Positions 19,017 through 27,885 of a DNA stretch of 64,000 nt are shown one piece after another. The position numbers were made by a program, and so were the translations under genes. The number at the start of each line of letters is the position of its first letter. The stretch's first letter is position 1. The stretch lies in NCBI GenBank assembly GCA_031296915.1, contig JAVDPC010000006.1, positions 62,001-126,000 on the forward strand, read 5' to 3'. A model generated the notes under the pieces. That model ran no database searches. It saw nothing but the letters and a program-made list of their open reading frames with translations, and had not been told where the DNA came from. This stretch comes from Cerasicoccus frondis (GTDB lineage Bacteria; Verrucomicrobiota; Verrucomicrobiia; Opitutales; Cerasicoccaceae).

Positions 19017-19217
19017 TTACGATAATCGCCAAACCAGCGCGCGGCCACGACGCTCGGTCCGATTCAGCCCAATCTCAGCTTCCAACTGACGCGTCCATTC
19101 GGGGCACGGCTGATCGTAAGGTAAATCCGCCGCCGCCTTCAGCTCACGCCAAGTCAAGCCGTCGGGCGCATGCTGCAACTGCGTTTTTACACGCCGCCTG
19201 AATTCCACGTAAGTCAT
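19017..19217 (-). CDS. Small protein, possible winged-helix-like fold, overlapping ruvX
   Basis: A 66-residue charged protein (segments LTWRELKAAADLPYDQPCPE and LNRTERRGRALVWRL). Its ATG overlaps the ruvX stop in an ATGA sequence, a strong sign of a real, coupled gene. The pattern LTWRELK...PYDQPCPEWTRQLE...RGRALVW looks like a short family that I have seen as hypothetical in related bacteria. It may be a small DNA- or RNA-binding helix-turn-helix, but this is inference. Confidence 0.6.
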   Translation of the reverse strand: MTYVEFRRRVKTQLQHAPDGLTWRELKAAADLPYDQPCPEWTRQLEAEIGLNRTERRGRALVWRLS

Positions 19218-19690
19218 TCCAACTCATCCTCCGGCAGCAGCGGCGCCATCCCGCCATCCAGGTAATCCTGCAAAATCAACGCTGCGGCGCGAGAGTCCAG
19301 ATTCCCACTGCGGCGTTCCTGTTGCTTGGCTTTGATGGACTTCTTGGAGCGGCTTTTGGCTGGCTTGTTGGCTCGCATTTGAGATTCGGCGGCCTGCGAA
19401 GTCAGGCGCTCGTCAGTCCGGTAGACCGGCAGACCAAACTTCGACTCCAGTTGTTGAATAAAGGCGTCGACCTCCTGGGCTTTGAAACCGACTGAGCCGT
19501 CCATGTTGTAGGGATAGCCAACGACCAGCGCGCCAATGCGGCGCTGCTTGATTTCCTGGGCAATGTGCGCCAAACGCGCCTCCTTCATTGGCTCGACCGC
19601 GGCGGGAATCGGCACTGCGAGGCGCACATCGTCATCGCCTGCGCTCAAGCCGATGCGCTTCTCGCCATAATCTATCCCCAGAAAGTTCAT
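19214..19690 (-). CDS. ruvX: Holliday junction resolvase-like / pre-16S rRNA nuclease YqgF
   Basis: A 158-residue YqgF/RuvX protein with the RNase H-like fold: N-terminal GIDYGEKRIGLS, central VVGYPYNMDGS, then TDERLTSQAAES and the C-terminal RAAALILQDYLD with a metal-binding Asp. A basic segment of about 20 residues (KPAKSRSKKSIKAKQQERR) sits between the last two motifs, as in some members. Known YqgF proteins process the 5' end of 16S rRNA. It starts eight bases after a small membrane-protein gene and overlaps the next small gene by four bases, so a three-gene operon is likely. Confidence 0.92.
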   Translation of the reverse strand: MNFLGIDYGEKRIGLSAGDDDVRLAVPIPAAVEPMKEARLAHIAQEIKQRRIGALVVGYPYNMDGSVGFKAQEVDAFIQQLESKFGLPVYRTDERLTSQAAESQMRANKPAKSRSKKSIKAKQQERRSGNLDSRAAALILQDYLDGGMAPLLPEDELE

Positions 19691-19697
19691 TGCCGTT

Positions 19698-19943
19698 TTA
19701 CTTGATCCGCCAGATGTAGGCCAAAAAACCGACGGAAATCAAAATCATTCCAAAGTACTGGATGCAAATAAGCCACGCTGGCGGATAAGACATCGGCGCC
19801 TGCCATAAGATCAACAAGACCGCCATCGCGATGATTGTCCCAACAAGCACCAGCGTTCGCGCAATACCGCGACCACGCCAAAGCATCGAAGCGATGACCG
19901 CGAGCAGCAACAGCCCATGCGTCAATTGAAGAGCGCCCAGCAT
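19698..19943 (-). CDS. Small membrane protein (81 aa), function unknown
   Basis: An 81-residue protein with three hydrophobic segments (LTHGLLLLAVIASMLW, TLVLVGTIIAMAVLLILW, LICIQYFGMILISVGFLAYIW) and a short basic end. I do not recognise it. It begins with ATG and is followed seven bases later by ruvX on the same strand, so it is probably the first gene of that operon. It could be a SirB2/DUF-type small inner-membrane protein, but no motif decides this. Confidence 0.6.
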   Translation of the reverse strand: MLGALQLTHGLLLLAVIASMLWRGRGIARTLVLVGTIIAMAVLLILWQAPMSYPPAWLICIQYFGMILISVGFLAYIWRIK

Positions 19944-19986
19944 CGTTGTGAACCGGTTATCCGCGCGATGCGTGGCGAGAGCCAGC

Positions 19987-21081
19987 CTACATCAACTTTT
20001 TCCACGTTTCGTGTGCGCCGAGCTGTTTGACGAGGGCTTTTATATCCTGCGCCTTATCCTTGGGGCAAACGAGCGTCGCATCCGGGGTGCGGACGACGAT
20101 TAAATCATCCACACCAACGAGCGCCAGCAAGTGGCCATCAGCATTTTCGCTGAGCACGATGTTGCCACTGCCCTGCTCCACCCAGCCGTCGCCTTTCACG
20201 ACATTGCCTGCATCATCCTTTGGGTGATGATTGGCCACTGCGGGCCACGATCCCACATCGTCCCAGTCAAAAGCAGACGGCAACGTAACCACATTGTCCG
20301 CTTTTTCCATGAGGGCGAAGTCGATGGAAATTTTCTCGAAGGTCGGGTATTCGCGGGCCAGTAGTTCGTCGATTGGTTCCTGGGCGGCCAATGCGCTCTT
20401 CACCTTTTCGAGCGATGCATAGAGGCTTGGCGAATGCGCCACAAAGCCTGCATCGATCGTCGGCACGCTCCACACGAACATCCCTGCATTCCAGTAGTAT
20501 TCACCGCTCGCGACGTATTGCTCAGCGGTTTGCAGGTCTGGCTTTTCAACGAAGCGTTGAACCTTAAAAACTGGCTGCCCGTCAATTTCCGCATACTGCT
20601 CGCCCTTGTGAACATAGCCAAAGCCGGTCGCCGGATAAGTCGGCTCCACGCCCACGGTCACGAGCACGGGATCATTCTGCGCCGCCGTAAACGCAGCCCC
20701 CAGAACGCGACGAAAACCAGCCGCATCATGAATCACCGCATCCGCTGGCAGCATCGCGAATACGCCTTCCGGATCACGCGCACGCACCAGTTCCATGGCC
20801 AGCCCAACCGCAGGCGCCGTGTCCCGGCCCACCGGTTCGGCAATCACGTTGGCCGGCGGCAGCATGGGACAAACTTCGATCACCGCATCGCGTTGCTCAG
20901 CATTCGTGATGATGAGCACGTTATCCATTGCAACGAGTCCTTCCAGACGCTCCACAGTTTGCGTCAGCATGGGCTTGGTCCCCACGATGGGCAACAAATG
21001 CTTAGGACGGCGTAAACGGCTTTGTGGCCAGAAACGCTCACCGCGTCCACCGGCCATGATGACAACAAACTTTTCGGGCAT
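19987..21081 (-). CDS. Mannose-1-phosphate guanylyltransferase
   Basis: A 364-residue nucleotidyltransferase that makes GDP-mannose from mannose-1-phosphate and GTP, feeding polysaccharide or glycoconjugate synthesis. The N-terminal signature MAGGRGERFWPQSR with RRPKHLL, the VEPTYPATGFGYVHKG segment, the FVEKPD motif and the FVW sugar-site segment WNAGMFVW are all clear; the length fits the short monodomain class without a C-terminal isomerase domain. It is separated from the flanking genes by over 190 bases upstream. Export and glycosyltransferase genes occur elsewhere in the window. Confidence 0.92.
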   Translation of the reverse strand: MPEKFVVIMAGGRGERFWPQSRLRRPKHLLPIVGTKPMLTQTVERLEGLVAMDNVLIITNAEQRDAVIEVCPMLPPANVIAEPVGRDTAPAVGLAMELVRARDPEGVFAMLPADAVIHDAAGFRRVLGAAFTAAQNDPVLVTVGVEPTYPATGFGYVHKGEQYAEIDGQPVFKVQRFVEKPDLQTAEQYVASGEYYWNAGMFVWSVPTIDAGFVAHSPSLYASLEKVKSALAAQEPIDELLAREYPTFEKISIDFALMEKADNVVTLPSAFDWDDVGSWPAVANHHPKDDAGNVVKGDGWVEQGSGNIVLSENADGHLLALVGVDDLIVVRTPDATLVCPKDKAQDIKALVKQLGAHETWKKLM

Positions 21082-21275
21082 AGCTACCCAGCATGCTCAA
21101 GCGCGGGGCGAGTTCAACCCAGTTCCACATTATTTACGCAAATGCATCGATCTCCATGGACCAACTTCAGCACGGCATCAAGTGGTTTGAAACGCATTGA
21201 TAAGTGATCTATATTATAAAATCTTTGGAACTCTATAATTGAATCGGGGTTATTTAAGGGTAAGATAATGCTGTT

Positions 21276-21974
21276 ATGAGAAAAGCCATCCACTGCACGC
21301 TCCTCACGCTGATCACTTGGTGTCAACTGATACACGCCGAAGAACTTTTCCGTGAATTCACCAGCACATCCGGCCAAACCATGATGGCGCGCCCTGTCTC
21401 AGTTGTTGGCGAGCAAATCCGTATTCAGCGAGAAGATGGCGGCGAATTCAACGTCAACACGGACATTTTTTCTCAAAAAGATCAGGATTACTTAATCGAG
21501 TGGCGACTGAAATTTCTACAGGACCAGGGGCGGCTGTTCAAAATTAACACCAAGGAAGGCAGCACCAAAAAGACCAAGACCAAAACAATGACCAAGGAAT
21601 CCTGGGATTGGCAGGGCTATTATGAAATCACCTTGGAAAACCGCAGCGACTTGGCGCTCTCAAACGTTCGCATCGAGTACACTTACTTCCTCTTTAATGA
21701 GCAGGAAGCAGCCACTTCGCGTAATGATGGCCGCATTGAAAAAGAAACCGGAGAAATAAAAATCAAGCATCTATCTCCGCGCAAAACCGTCACCAATTCG
21801 ACCAGCAAAATCCCAATGCGGGAAACCGAGTTGGACTCCAACGCCTACTACGTCAATGGTGGTGACGATAAATCGAAAGACCGCTTGGAAGGCATAGCCA
21901 TGAAAATCTTCGTTGGCGATACTCTCGTGGCCCACTACGCCGACCCATCCAACATCTTGCAAAAGATGCGCTGA
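21276..21974 (+). CDS. Secreted protein with SHD1-like domain
   Basis: A 232-residue protein with an N-terminal signal peptide (LLTLITWCQLIHA). Directly after it, REFTSTSGQTMMARPVSVVG, then DGGEFNVNTDIFSQKDQDYL, resembles the SHD1 domain that is common in planctomycete and verrucomicrobial secreted proteins. A Lys/Thr-rich linker (TKKTKTKTMTKE) leads to a beta-rich C-terminal region (YYEITLENRSDLALSNVRIE) whose repeats are not identifiable. Function unknown. It is transcribed toward the MoeB-type gene, which begins 58 bases later. Confidence 0.65.
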   Translation: MRKAIHCTLLTLITWCQLIHAEELFREFTSTSGQTMMARPVSVVGEQIRIQREDGGEFNVNTDIFSQKDQDYLIEWRLKFLQDQGRLFKINTKEGSTKKTKTKTMTKESWDWQGYYEITLENRSDLALSNVRIEYTYFLFNEQEAATSRNDGRIEKETGEIKIKHLSPRKTVTNSTSKIPMRETELDSNAYYVNGGDDKSKDRLEGIAMKIFVGDTLVAHYADPSNILQKMR

Positions 21975-22032
21975 GCAGACTGATAATAGAAATCGCTTTG
22001 CAAACGCCGCTGGGCTCGCTTCACTGTGGCGC

Positions 22033-23178
22033 ATGTCCCTGACACCAGAGCAGATTTCCCGTTATTCGCGCCATGTGCGCCTACCGCAAGTTGGCCTGGA
22101 AGGCCAGGAAAAGCTCGCGCAAGCACGCGTGCTCATCATTGGCCTCGGTGGTCTGGGCAGTCCCGCTTCTCTATACTTGGCGGCCGCAGGCGTTGGCGCG
22201 ATCGGGCTGGCCGAGTTTGATCAAGTTGAGCCACACAATCTGCAGCGCCAGATCCTCCATGGCGACGCCGACGCAGGCCGCTCCAAACTGGACTCCGGCA
22301 TGGCCAGCCTACGCGCGATTAATCCGCACATTGAGCTGATCCCGCACGCGGGCGGCATCACCGTGGATAATGCGGTAGACCTGATCGGCCAATACGACAT
22401 CGTGGTCGACGGTTCGGACAATTTTCCGACACGCTACTTGGTCAACGACGCAGCCTTTTTCGCAGGCAAGCCTTTGGTCTACGGCAGCGTTTTCCAGTTT
22501 GAGGGGCAAGTTTCGCTCTTCGAGCCACAAGCAGGCGGTCCATGCTATCGCTGCCTCTTCCCCCAAATGCCTGCCCCCGGCACGGTGCCCAACTGCGAAG
22601 AAGCTGGCGTGTTTGGCGCGCTGTGCGGCGTTATCGGGAGCTATCAGGCGATGGAGGCGATCAAGCGCCTCATGGGCATCGGCGAAAGCTTGCTTGGGCG
22701 CCTGCTCGTCGTCGATAGCCTCGCCCAACGCCACCGAACCCTCAAACTCAAGCCCGACCCGGAGTGCCCGCTTTGCGGTTCATCACCGGGCATTCAGGAA
22801 ATTTCTGCCGCCAACTACGAGTGGTCTTGCGCCGAACCCGAAGCGGCGCCAGAAGGTTTGCCCATGGAAATTTCAGTTCAAGAGGCGCAAGCCCAGCTCC
22901 AGCAAGCGAACCCGCCCGCCCTGCTCGACGTCCGCGAAGACTTCGAGGTCGCCATTGCCAAGATCGATGGCGCTATCGAAATCCCCTTAGGCCAGTTGCC
23001 CATGCGCTACACGGAGCTCGACGCCAGCCAACCGCTGCTCGTCTATTGCCACCATGGTATGCGCAGCCTGCGCGCTACGGAATTTCTCCGCGCCAAGGGC
23101 GTTGAAGGCGCCGTGAGCGTCCGGGGGGGCATCGATGCCTGGGCCATTCAAATCGAGCCCGGCATGGCGCGCTATTGA
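22033..23178 (+). CDS. moeB: MoeB/ThiF-type adenylyltransferase fused to a rhodanese domain
   Basis: A 381-residue protein. The N-terminal 250 residues are a ThiF/MoeB E1-like domain with the ATP-binding GLGGLGSPASLYLAAAGVG, the adenylation region ADAGRSKLDS and zinc-type pairs CYRCLF and CPLCG. A rhodanese domain follows (LLDVREDFEVAIA and the active-site CHHGMRSLRATE). This layout matches MoeBR/MoeZ-type enzymes that activate sulfur-carrier proteins for molybdopterin, thiamin or tRNA thiolation. I chose the ATG at 22033; the frame is open 40 codons further upstream, through the previous gene's end, without family similarity. No moaD or other partner is adjacent. Confidence 0.9.
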   Translation: MSLTPEQISRYSRHVRLPQVGLEGQEKLAQARVLIIGLGGLGSPASLYLAAAGVGAIGLAEFDQVEPHNLQRQILHGDADAGRSKLDSGMASLRAINPHIELIPHAGGITVDNAVDLIGQYDIVVDGSDNFPTRYLVNDAAFFAGKPLVYGSVFQFEGQVSLFEPQAGGPCYRCLFPQMPAPGTVPNCEEAGVFGALCGVIGSYQAMEAIKRLMGIGESLLGRLLVVDSLAQRHRTLKLKPDPECPLCGSSPGIQEISAANYEWSCAEPEAAPEGLPMEISVQEAQAQLQQANPPALLDVREDFEVAIAKIDGAIEIPLGQLPMRYTELDASQPLLVYCHHGMRSLRATEFLRAKGVEGAVSVRGGIDAWAIQIEPGMARY

Positions 23179-23221
23179 GCGTTGAAATTCCGGGCGCCTA
23201 AGGCAGCCGCCATCCGTTGGG

Positions 23222-24007
23222 CTATTTCGGCAACGTCGCAATGACGCGTTGCCCATCCTGCTCAATCAATGTCGCCTTTACGCCAAAAACATCGCCAACG
23301 ACTTCAGCGGTTAGAGCCTTCTCAACAGCCCCACTGGCGCGCACCATCCCATCGTAAATCACCACGCATGAATCTGCATACGCCAGAGCGAGGTTGAAAT
23401 CATGCAGGATACAGGCGACTCCCACGCCCTTGTCCGCCAGACGGCGCGCCTCACGTAAGCAGGTGTGCTGATGCGAAATATCGAGGTTGTTCGTTGGCTC
23501 ATCAAGCATCAGGTAAGTGCTTTCCAGACCAGCGCCCTCCCCTGGCCAGACCTGCGCCAGACACCGCGCCAATTGCACCCGCTGGCGCTCCCCACCGGAT
23601 AAGCTCATGTAGTGGCGGTCAGCAAACTGCACAATATCCGCCCACTGCATGGCAAGCTCGACGACACTTTCTTCATCGACATTCTTGTCAGCTTTGGCGT
23701 GTGGCAGGCGTCCCATTTCCACCACCTCGCGCACGGTGAAGTTGAACCCGAGTTGCGATGTCTGAGGCAGCACTGCGCGACGGCGCGCCAAGACATCCGC
23801 CCGATAGGATTTGAGTGGCTTGCCATCGAGCGTCACCTGGCCTGATTCAGGTTCGACGCTTCCGCTGAGCAGTCGAAAAAGGGATGTTTTCCCCGCACCA
23901 TTGGGCCCCAGCAAGGCAATCACTTTCCCAGGCTCAATATTCACTGAAACCTGGTCAACGACCGTCCTTCGCCCATAAGAAAATGAGACTTTGTCCGCGC
24001 TTAACAT
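23222..24007 (-). CDS. hmuV: Heme ABC transporter ATP-binding protein
   Basis: A 261-residue ATPase with Walker A LGPNGAGKTSLFRLLSG, ABC signature LSGGERQRVQLARCLAQVW and Walker B YLMLDEPTNNLDISHQH. The insertion between the signature and Walker B (WPGEGAGLEST) is usual for HmuV-type heme transporters. It is the last gene of a three-gene minus-strand operon and starts four bases after the permease stop codon. Its partners supply periplasmic heme binding and membrane passage; the energy for import comes from this protein. Confidence 0.92.
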   Translation of the reverse strand: MLSADKVSFSYGRRTVVDQVSVNIEPGKVIALLGPNGAGKTSLFRLLSGSVEPESGQVTLDGKPLKSYRADVLARRRAVLPQTSQLGFNFTVREVVEMGRLPHAKADKNVDEESVVELAMQWADIVQFADRHYMSLSGGERQRVQLARCLAQVWPGEGAGLESTYLMLDEPTNNLDISHQHTCLREARRLADKGVGVACILHDFNLALAYADSCVVIYDGMVRASGAVEKALTAEVVGDVFGVKATLIEQDGQRVIATLPK

Positions 24008-24010
24008 GGT

Positions 24011-25069
24011 TTAGATGCTCATCTCCTTTCTAGCCTTGAGCAGAAGCATTAAAAAGAACGGACCGCCAATCAGGGACGTCAAAATGCCGATCTGCAACTC
24101 AGCAGGCGCAGCAATCGTGCGCGCCAAGGTATCAGCAATCACCAAGAGAATCGCGCCACACAGGGCGCTCGCCGGGAGCAGGAAACGGTGATCCGGCCCA
24201 AAGCTCAAACGGATAATGTGTGGCGCGACCAGCCCCACGAAACCAATCATTCCGGTGAATCCAACGGTAATGCCAACCATCAACGCACTGACTACAATCG
24301 TGATGCGCTTCACTTTGGGCACATCGACGCCCAAGTGATACGCCTCCAGTTCCCCAAACAAAAAGGCATTGAGCGGCTTGCCCAGCCAGATGGCGATAAA
24401 CAAGCCCGGAAGCAGCACCAACGCCGCAATCCCCACCACTGGCCAAAGCACGCCATTGAGGCTGCCCAGGCTCCAGAATGTAAACGACTGTAGTTGCTCG
24501 GCAGTTGCGATTTGCGTGACCGCAAAACCGATAAGCGCACCGCCGATCGCATTGATCGCGATCCCGGTCAAGAGCATGGAAGCCACATTGATGCGCCCCC
24601 CCACTCGGGAGAGTTGATAAATGAGAAACGTCACGCCCACGCCGCCGACCATCGCGCAAATGGGTGTCGCCGCGTACATAATCCAGTCTCCCGACATACC
24701 GAGAAATGGCAGCACGATGATTGCAATCACCGCGCCCATGGCGGAACCGCTTGATACCCCAATCAGACCAGGATCCGCCAACGGATTACGAAAAAGCCCC
24801 TGCATCAAAGCGCCAGAGACTGCCAACCCCGCGCCAACCAGCATCGACATGATAATCCGCGGGAAGCGCAAATTCCAGATGATCGGATCTGACCAAATGC
24901 GATCCTCAGCCGATACGAAAAACAATCGATCTTTGAATACCTGCCCGATCTCGCTCCAAGTCGACTTCAACGGGCCAATATTCAATGCAGCAGCTCCGAT
25001 CACGAATAAAACCATGATCAAGACGGCGTGTATCCAGATACGACGCTTCTGTGGGATGCGCAGCGGCAT
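24011..25069 (-). CDS. hmuU: Heme/iron ABC transporter permease (FecCD family)
   Basis: A 352-residue permease with about nine to ten membrane segments and family blocks RFPRIIMSMLVGAGLAVSG, NPLADPGLIGVSSGSAMGAV, LFGELEAYHLGVDVPKVK and IGFVGLVAPHIIRLSFGPDH, all typical of BtuC/FecCD/HmuU transporters. Those with the LVAPH block contact the ATPase. It follows hmuT by about 40 bases and precedes hmuV by four. Given the neighbouring hemin-degrading gene, heme is the likely cargo. Confidence 0.92.
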   Translation of the reverse strand: MPLRIPQKRRIWIHAVLIMVLFVIGAAALNIGPLKSTWSEIGQVFKDRLFFVSAEDRIWSDPIIWNLRFPRIIMSMLVGAGLAVSGALMQGLFRNPLADPGLIGVSSGSAMGAVIAIIVLPFLGMSGDWIMYAATPICAMVGGVGVTFLIYQLSRVGGRINVASMLLTGIAINAIGGALIGFAVTQIATAEQLQSFTFWSLGSLNGVLWPVVGIAALVLLPGLFIAIWLGKPLNAFLFGELEAYHLGVDVPKVKRITIVVSALMVGITVGFTGMIGFVGLVAPHIIRLSFGPDHRFLLPASALCGAILLVIADTLARTIAAPAELQIGILTSLIGGPFFLMLLLKARKEMSI

Positions 25070-25108
25070 GCGGTGTTAATAGAACACGCAGATTAGCGAA
25101 AGCAAAAG

Positions 25109-25978
25109 CTATTTCGCAGCCTCAGCCAGATGGGCATTCCAACGCTGTACGGCGTCCCCCAAACGAGGACCAAAGGAAAGATCATCCAAAGGCACTGAGT
25201 AAATCGCATTGTTCTTTACCGCCTTCGTTCCAGCGAGTCCCGGCAAATGACGCATTGCCTCCACGCTTTCCGGTGAAGCGCCATGGCCATCAGAAACACC
25301 AACAAAGATCACATCGGGATCTGTCTTAATCAGAGACTCAATCGACATCACCTGAAAGCCCTGGAAATCCACTGCGTTTTCACCGCCAGCGAGCGAAATC
25401 AACTCCGCCGAACGGGTGTCATCACCCCCAGCCTGACCACCGCCGCTTGAGCTCGGTGGCGATAGGAAAAAGACGGCTGTCGGACGATTGCTCCACCTTT
25501 TTGCCACATCGGCGGTTTCCGCCAGCTTGGCGCGGACTTCCACGATAATTTCCTCAGCTTTCGCAGATTTGCCCAGCGTTTCACCGACTTCACGCAGCCC
25601 CTTCTCCAGAGCCTCCGGGCTATTGGGCTCAGGAATCCAAACGACGTTCGCGCCCATTTGCTTGAGCATTTTTTTCGCCGCAGGCGGGCCAAGCGTTTCG
25701 GTTGCAATAATCATGTCAGGGCGCATGGACAGAATTCCCTCTGGCGTCACATTACGGATATAGCCAACCTGTGGCAATTCACGCACCTCGGCAGGGTATG
25801 TGCTGGATAAATCAACCGCGACTACGTCTTGGCCAGAACCAAGCGCAAAGACGATCTCAGTCGCCGCTCCGCCGACGGTTACAATACGCTGCTGCGAATT
25901 CGCAAAAAGCGCCGCTGGCGCCAGCAAAAGCATGAAAAGGACACGAAAGGCCACGTGTTTTTGATGGAATTGAGACAT
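25109..25978 (-). CDS. hmuT: Heme ABC transporter substrate-binding protein
   Basis: A 289-residue periplasmic binding protein with a signal peptide (FRVLFMLLLAPAALFAN). The BtuF-like fold shows RIVTVGGAATEIVFALGSG, then VGYIRNVTPEGILSMRPDMI and VDFQGFQVMSIESLIKTDPD. A Ser/Gly-rich loop (SPPSSSGGGQAGGDDT) is an unusual insertion. The ATG at 25978 gives the signal peptide directly; an upstream TTG frame is not used. It is the promoter-proximal gene of hmuTUV and diverges from hmuS. Confidence 0.9.
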   Translation of the reverse strand: MSQFHQKHVAFRVLFMLLLAPAALFANSQQRIVTVGGAATEIVFALGSGQDVVAVDLSSTYPAEVRELPQVGYIRNVTPEGILSMRPDMIIATETLGPPAAKKMLKQMGANVVWIPEPNSPEALEKGLREVGETLGKSAKAEEIIVEVRAKLAETADVAKRWSNRPTAVFFLSPPSSSGGGQAGGDDTRSAELISLAGGENAVDFQGFQVMSIESLIKTDPDVIFVGVSDGHGASPESVEAMRHLPGLAGTKAVKNNAIYSVPLDDLSFGPRLGDAVQRWNAHLAEAAK

Positions 25979-26071
25979 AATTTCAAAAAGTTGTTTTTTC
26001 TTGTTGACCCGAGCAAGCATTTTTTCGCTGATGGGACTCGATCTCAATTTTATATTCTTATCTTAGCTTTA
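25979..26071. promoter_or_regulatory. Divergent promoter region between hmuT and hmuS
   Basis: These 93 AT-rich bases separate two divergently transcribed heme genes and must carry both promoters. The reverse complement of 26049-26066 contains AAGATAAGAATATAA, a weak partial resemblance to a Fur box; the match is too poor to call. TTGACC near 26004 could be a -35 element. Confidence 0.4.
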
Positions 26072-27109
26072 ATGACTACTACGACATCATCGCTGGCGGA
26101 TCGCTATGCCGCCTTGAAGGAAGCCGACCCCAAACTGCGCATGCGTGATTGCGCGGATCGCTTGGGTGTTACCGAGGGTGAATTAGTAGCGGCCGACTGC
26201 GGCTGCCAGTCCATTCGTTTAAAAGTCGAAAGCTGGATTGGCATTATTGAAGAATTGAAAGCCTTAGGGCGGGTCATGGTGCTGACTCGTAATGAGCATT
26301 GCGTCCACGAACGCAAAGGCTGCTACGAGCAAATTTCCTCACACAACGGCAAAATCGGCCTCGTCGTCGGCAAGGACATTGACTTGCGTCTTTTCTTCGC
26401 AGACTGGGCTCACGCCTATGCAGTCACGGCTCCTAGCCGCGGACAGGAACTGAAGTCCATTCAGTTTTTCGACCGTTACGGCAATGCGATCCACAAAGTC
26501 TACCCGAAGGAGGAATCCAAGATGAGCGTCTACGAAGAGCTCATTGCCCGTCTTCGCCATGAGGACCAGGACTCCCCCATGACGGTTGAGTCGCAACCGG
26601 CGAAAAAAGAAGCCGAGCCAGTTGACGAAGAGCGTAAGGAAAAGTTCATGGACGGCTGGGCCAACCTGAAGGATACCCACGACTTCTTCATGCTCATGGC
26701 CAAAAACAAAGTCAGCCGTTTGCAAGCCATGGAACTGGGCGAAGGTAAATTCACCCGCCGTCTGGAAAATGACGCCGCCCGACGCCTGCTTGAGCAAGCC
26801 CGCGACAAGGAAATGCCCATCATGGTCTTTGTCGGCAATGACTCCGCCATTCAGATCCACACGGGAACCGTGAGTAAGCTGGTCATCTTTGAAGACTGGT
26901 TCAATGTCCTCGACCCAGATTTCAACCTTCACCTGAAGGAATCCGGCATCGCCAGCAGTTGGCATGTCGTCAAACCAACCGACGATGGAGACGTCAACGC
27001 TGTCGAACTCTACGACGCAGAAGGAGAAATCATCGCTCAATTCTTTGGCGCCCGCAAGCCAGGCATACCAGAGCGTGAAGACTGGAGAGAGCTCGCCGCC
27101 CAACTGTAA
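26072..27109 (+). CDS. hmuS: Hemin-degrading factor, HemS/ChuX-like
   Basis: A 345-residue cytoplasmic heme-handling protein. It has the two-repeat architecture of the HemS family: VMVLTRNEHCVHERKGCYEQ with GLVVGKDIDLRLFFADWAHA in repeat 1, and PIMVFVGNDSAIQIHTGTVS with ILDPDFNLHLKESGIASSW-type sequence in repeat 2. Members bind heme and either sequester or degrade it. I use the ATG at 26072; the frame is open further upstream through the hmuT start region, but that would give an unrelated N-terminus. It is divergent from hmuT and ends in a strong terminator. Confidence 0.9.
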   Translation: MTTTTSSLADRYAALKEADPKLRMRDCADRLGVTEGELVAADCGCQSIRLKVESWIGIIEELKALGRVMVLTRNEHCVHERKGCYEQISSHNGKIGLVVGKDIDLRLFFADWAHAYAVTAPSRGQELKSIQFFDRYGNAIHKVYPKEESKMSVYEELIARLRHEDQDSPMTVESQPAKKEAEPVDEERKEKFMDGWANLKDTHDFFMLMAKNKVSRLQAMELGEGKFTRRLENDAARRLLEQARDKEMPIMVFVGNDSAIQIHTGTVSKLVIFEDWFNVLDPDFNLHLKESGIASSWHVVKPTDDGDVNAVELYDAEGEIIAQFFGARKPGIPEREDWRELAAQL

Positions 27110-27115
27110 TTCGGG

Positions 27116-27147
27116 GACGCCCGCCAAACCATCGGGCGTCTCATTTT
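27116..27147 (+). terminator. Rho-independent terminator after hmuS
   Basis: GACGCCCG and CGGGCGTC form an eight-base perfect GC-rich stem with a nine-base loop, starting seven bases after the hmuS stop codon and followed by TCATTTT. It isolates hmuS from the PEP-CTERM gene downstream. Confidence 0.8.
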
Positions 27148-27209
27148 GAGACAGACTTGAGACTGAATCCTATTTTTAAGAATTAGAATCATTCCAAATA
27201 ACTAACAAA

Positions 27210-27863
27210 ATGAACAAGCAACTCATAACAATCCTAGCCTTCATTGGCGCAGCCTCCAGCGCATTGGCCACACTAGACGTCGTCCTGCCTGGCAATTCCG
27301 AAGAAGCCTATTGGGATGGGCTAATTGAAGATAATCATCCTGGCTATCCGGTGTTTGCTACATCAGGGAATCCTTGGCCCGCTCCAATTATTCCATCCCT
27401 CATCACACCCGGCAGTGAAGTCCCCGAATTCGACAAGGTTGCTGGTTATGGTTACCCCGCTGGCGCTGGGATCTATGTAGGTAGCAATACAGGGTTTTTG
27501 ACCGGCACCTATCAGGTCTCAGTCGACTCGGCCCTCACAGGCTTAGAGACAGTTATTTTTCAGATCGACGAATCAGAATATTACTCTACTCCAACTTTTT
27601 CGTATAACAATGGTGAAGGGACTGTAGAGGCATCCTACAGCGCGACCAGCATCGGTTACTACCAGTGGGACCTCACCGGCGTTGCTTCCGAGATTCTTTC
27701 TTTTGCTATTGAGTGGGAGGCAGCTGCTCATTCTTCCATTACTGCGCTCCAACTGAACCAGGGCGACACCTACGTCCAAGTGGTTCCAGAACCTTCAACC
27801 TATGCATTGCTCGCTGGCGTTGCCTGCGGAGCCCTCATTTTGATGCGTCGTCAGAGACGTTAG
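27210..27863 (+). CDS. PEP-CTERM sorting-domain exported protein
   Basis: A 217-residue exported protein with a signal peptide (LITILAFIGAASSALA) and a C-terminal PEP-CTERM tail: VPEPSTYALLAGVACGAL, a hydrophobic stretch, then a basic end (RRQRR). Such tails direct processing by exosortase, after which the protein is thought to be anchored or released at the surface of exopolysaccharide-making bacteria. The central part is rich in Gly, Ser and aromatic residues and has no domain I recognise. No exosortase gene is in this window. It is transcribed alone, between two terminators. Confidence 0.85.
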   Translation: MNKQLITILAFIGAASSALATLDVVLPGNSEEAYWDGLIEDNHPGYPVFATSGNPWPAPIIPSLITPGSEVPEFDKVAGYGYPAGAGIYVGSNTGFLTGTYQVSVDSALTGLETVIFQIDESEYYSTPTFSYNNGEGTVEASYSATSIGYYQWDLTGVASEILSFAIEWEAAAHSSITALQLNQGDTYVQVVPEPSTYALLAGVACGALILMRRQRR

Positions 27864-27885
27864 TTAAAGCCAAGCAAGAAAACCT

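Noticed and set aside
25979..26071. Fur box in the hmuT-hmuS promoter region
   Set aside because: Only a weak partial match to the consensus was seen, too poor to report as a binding site.
26339..27127. A 262-codon open frame on the minus strand
   Set aside because: It is antisense to hmuS, a gene with clear family motifs, and has no recognisable domain.
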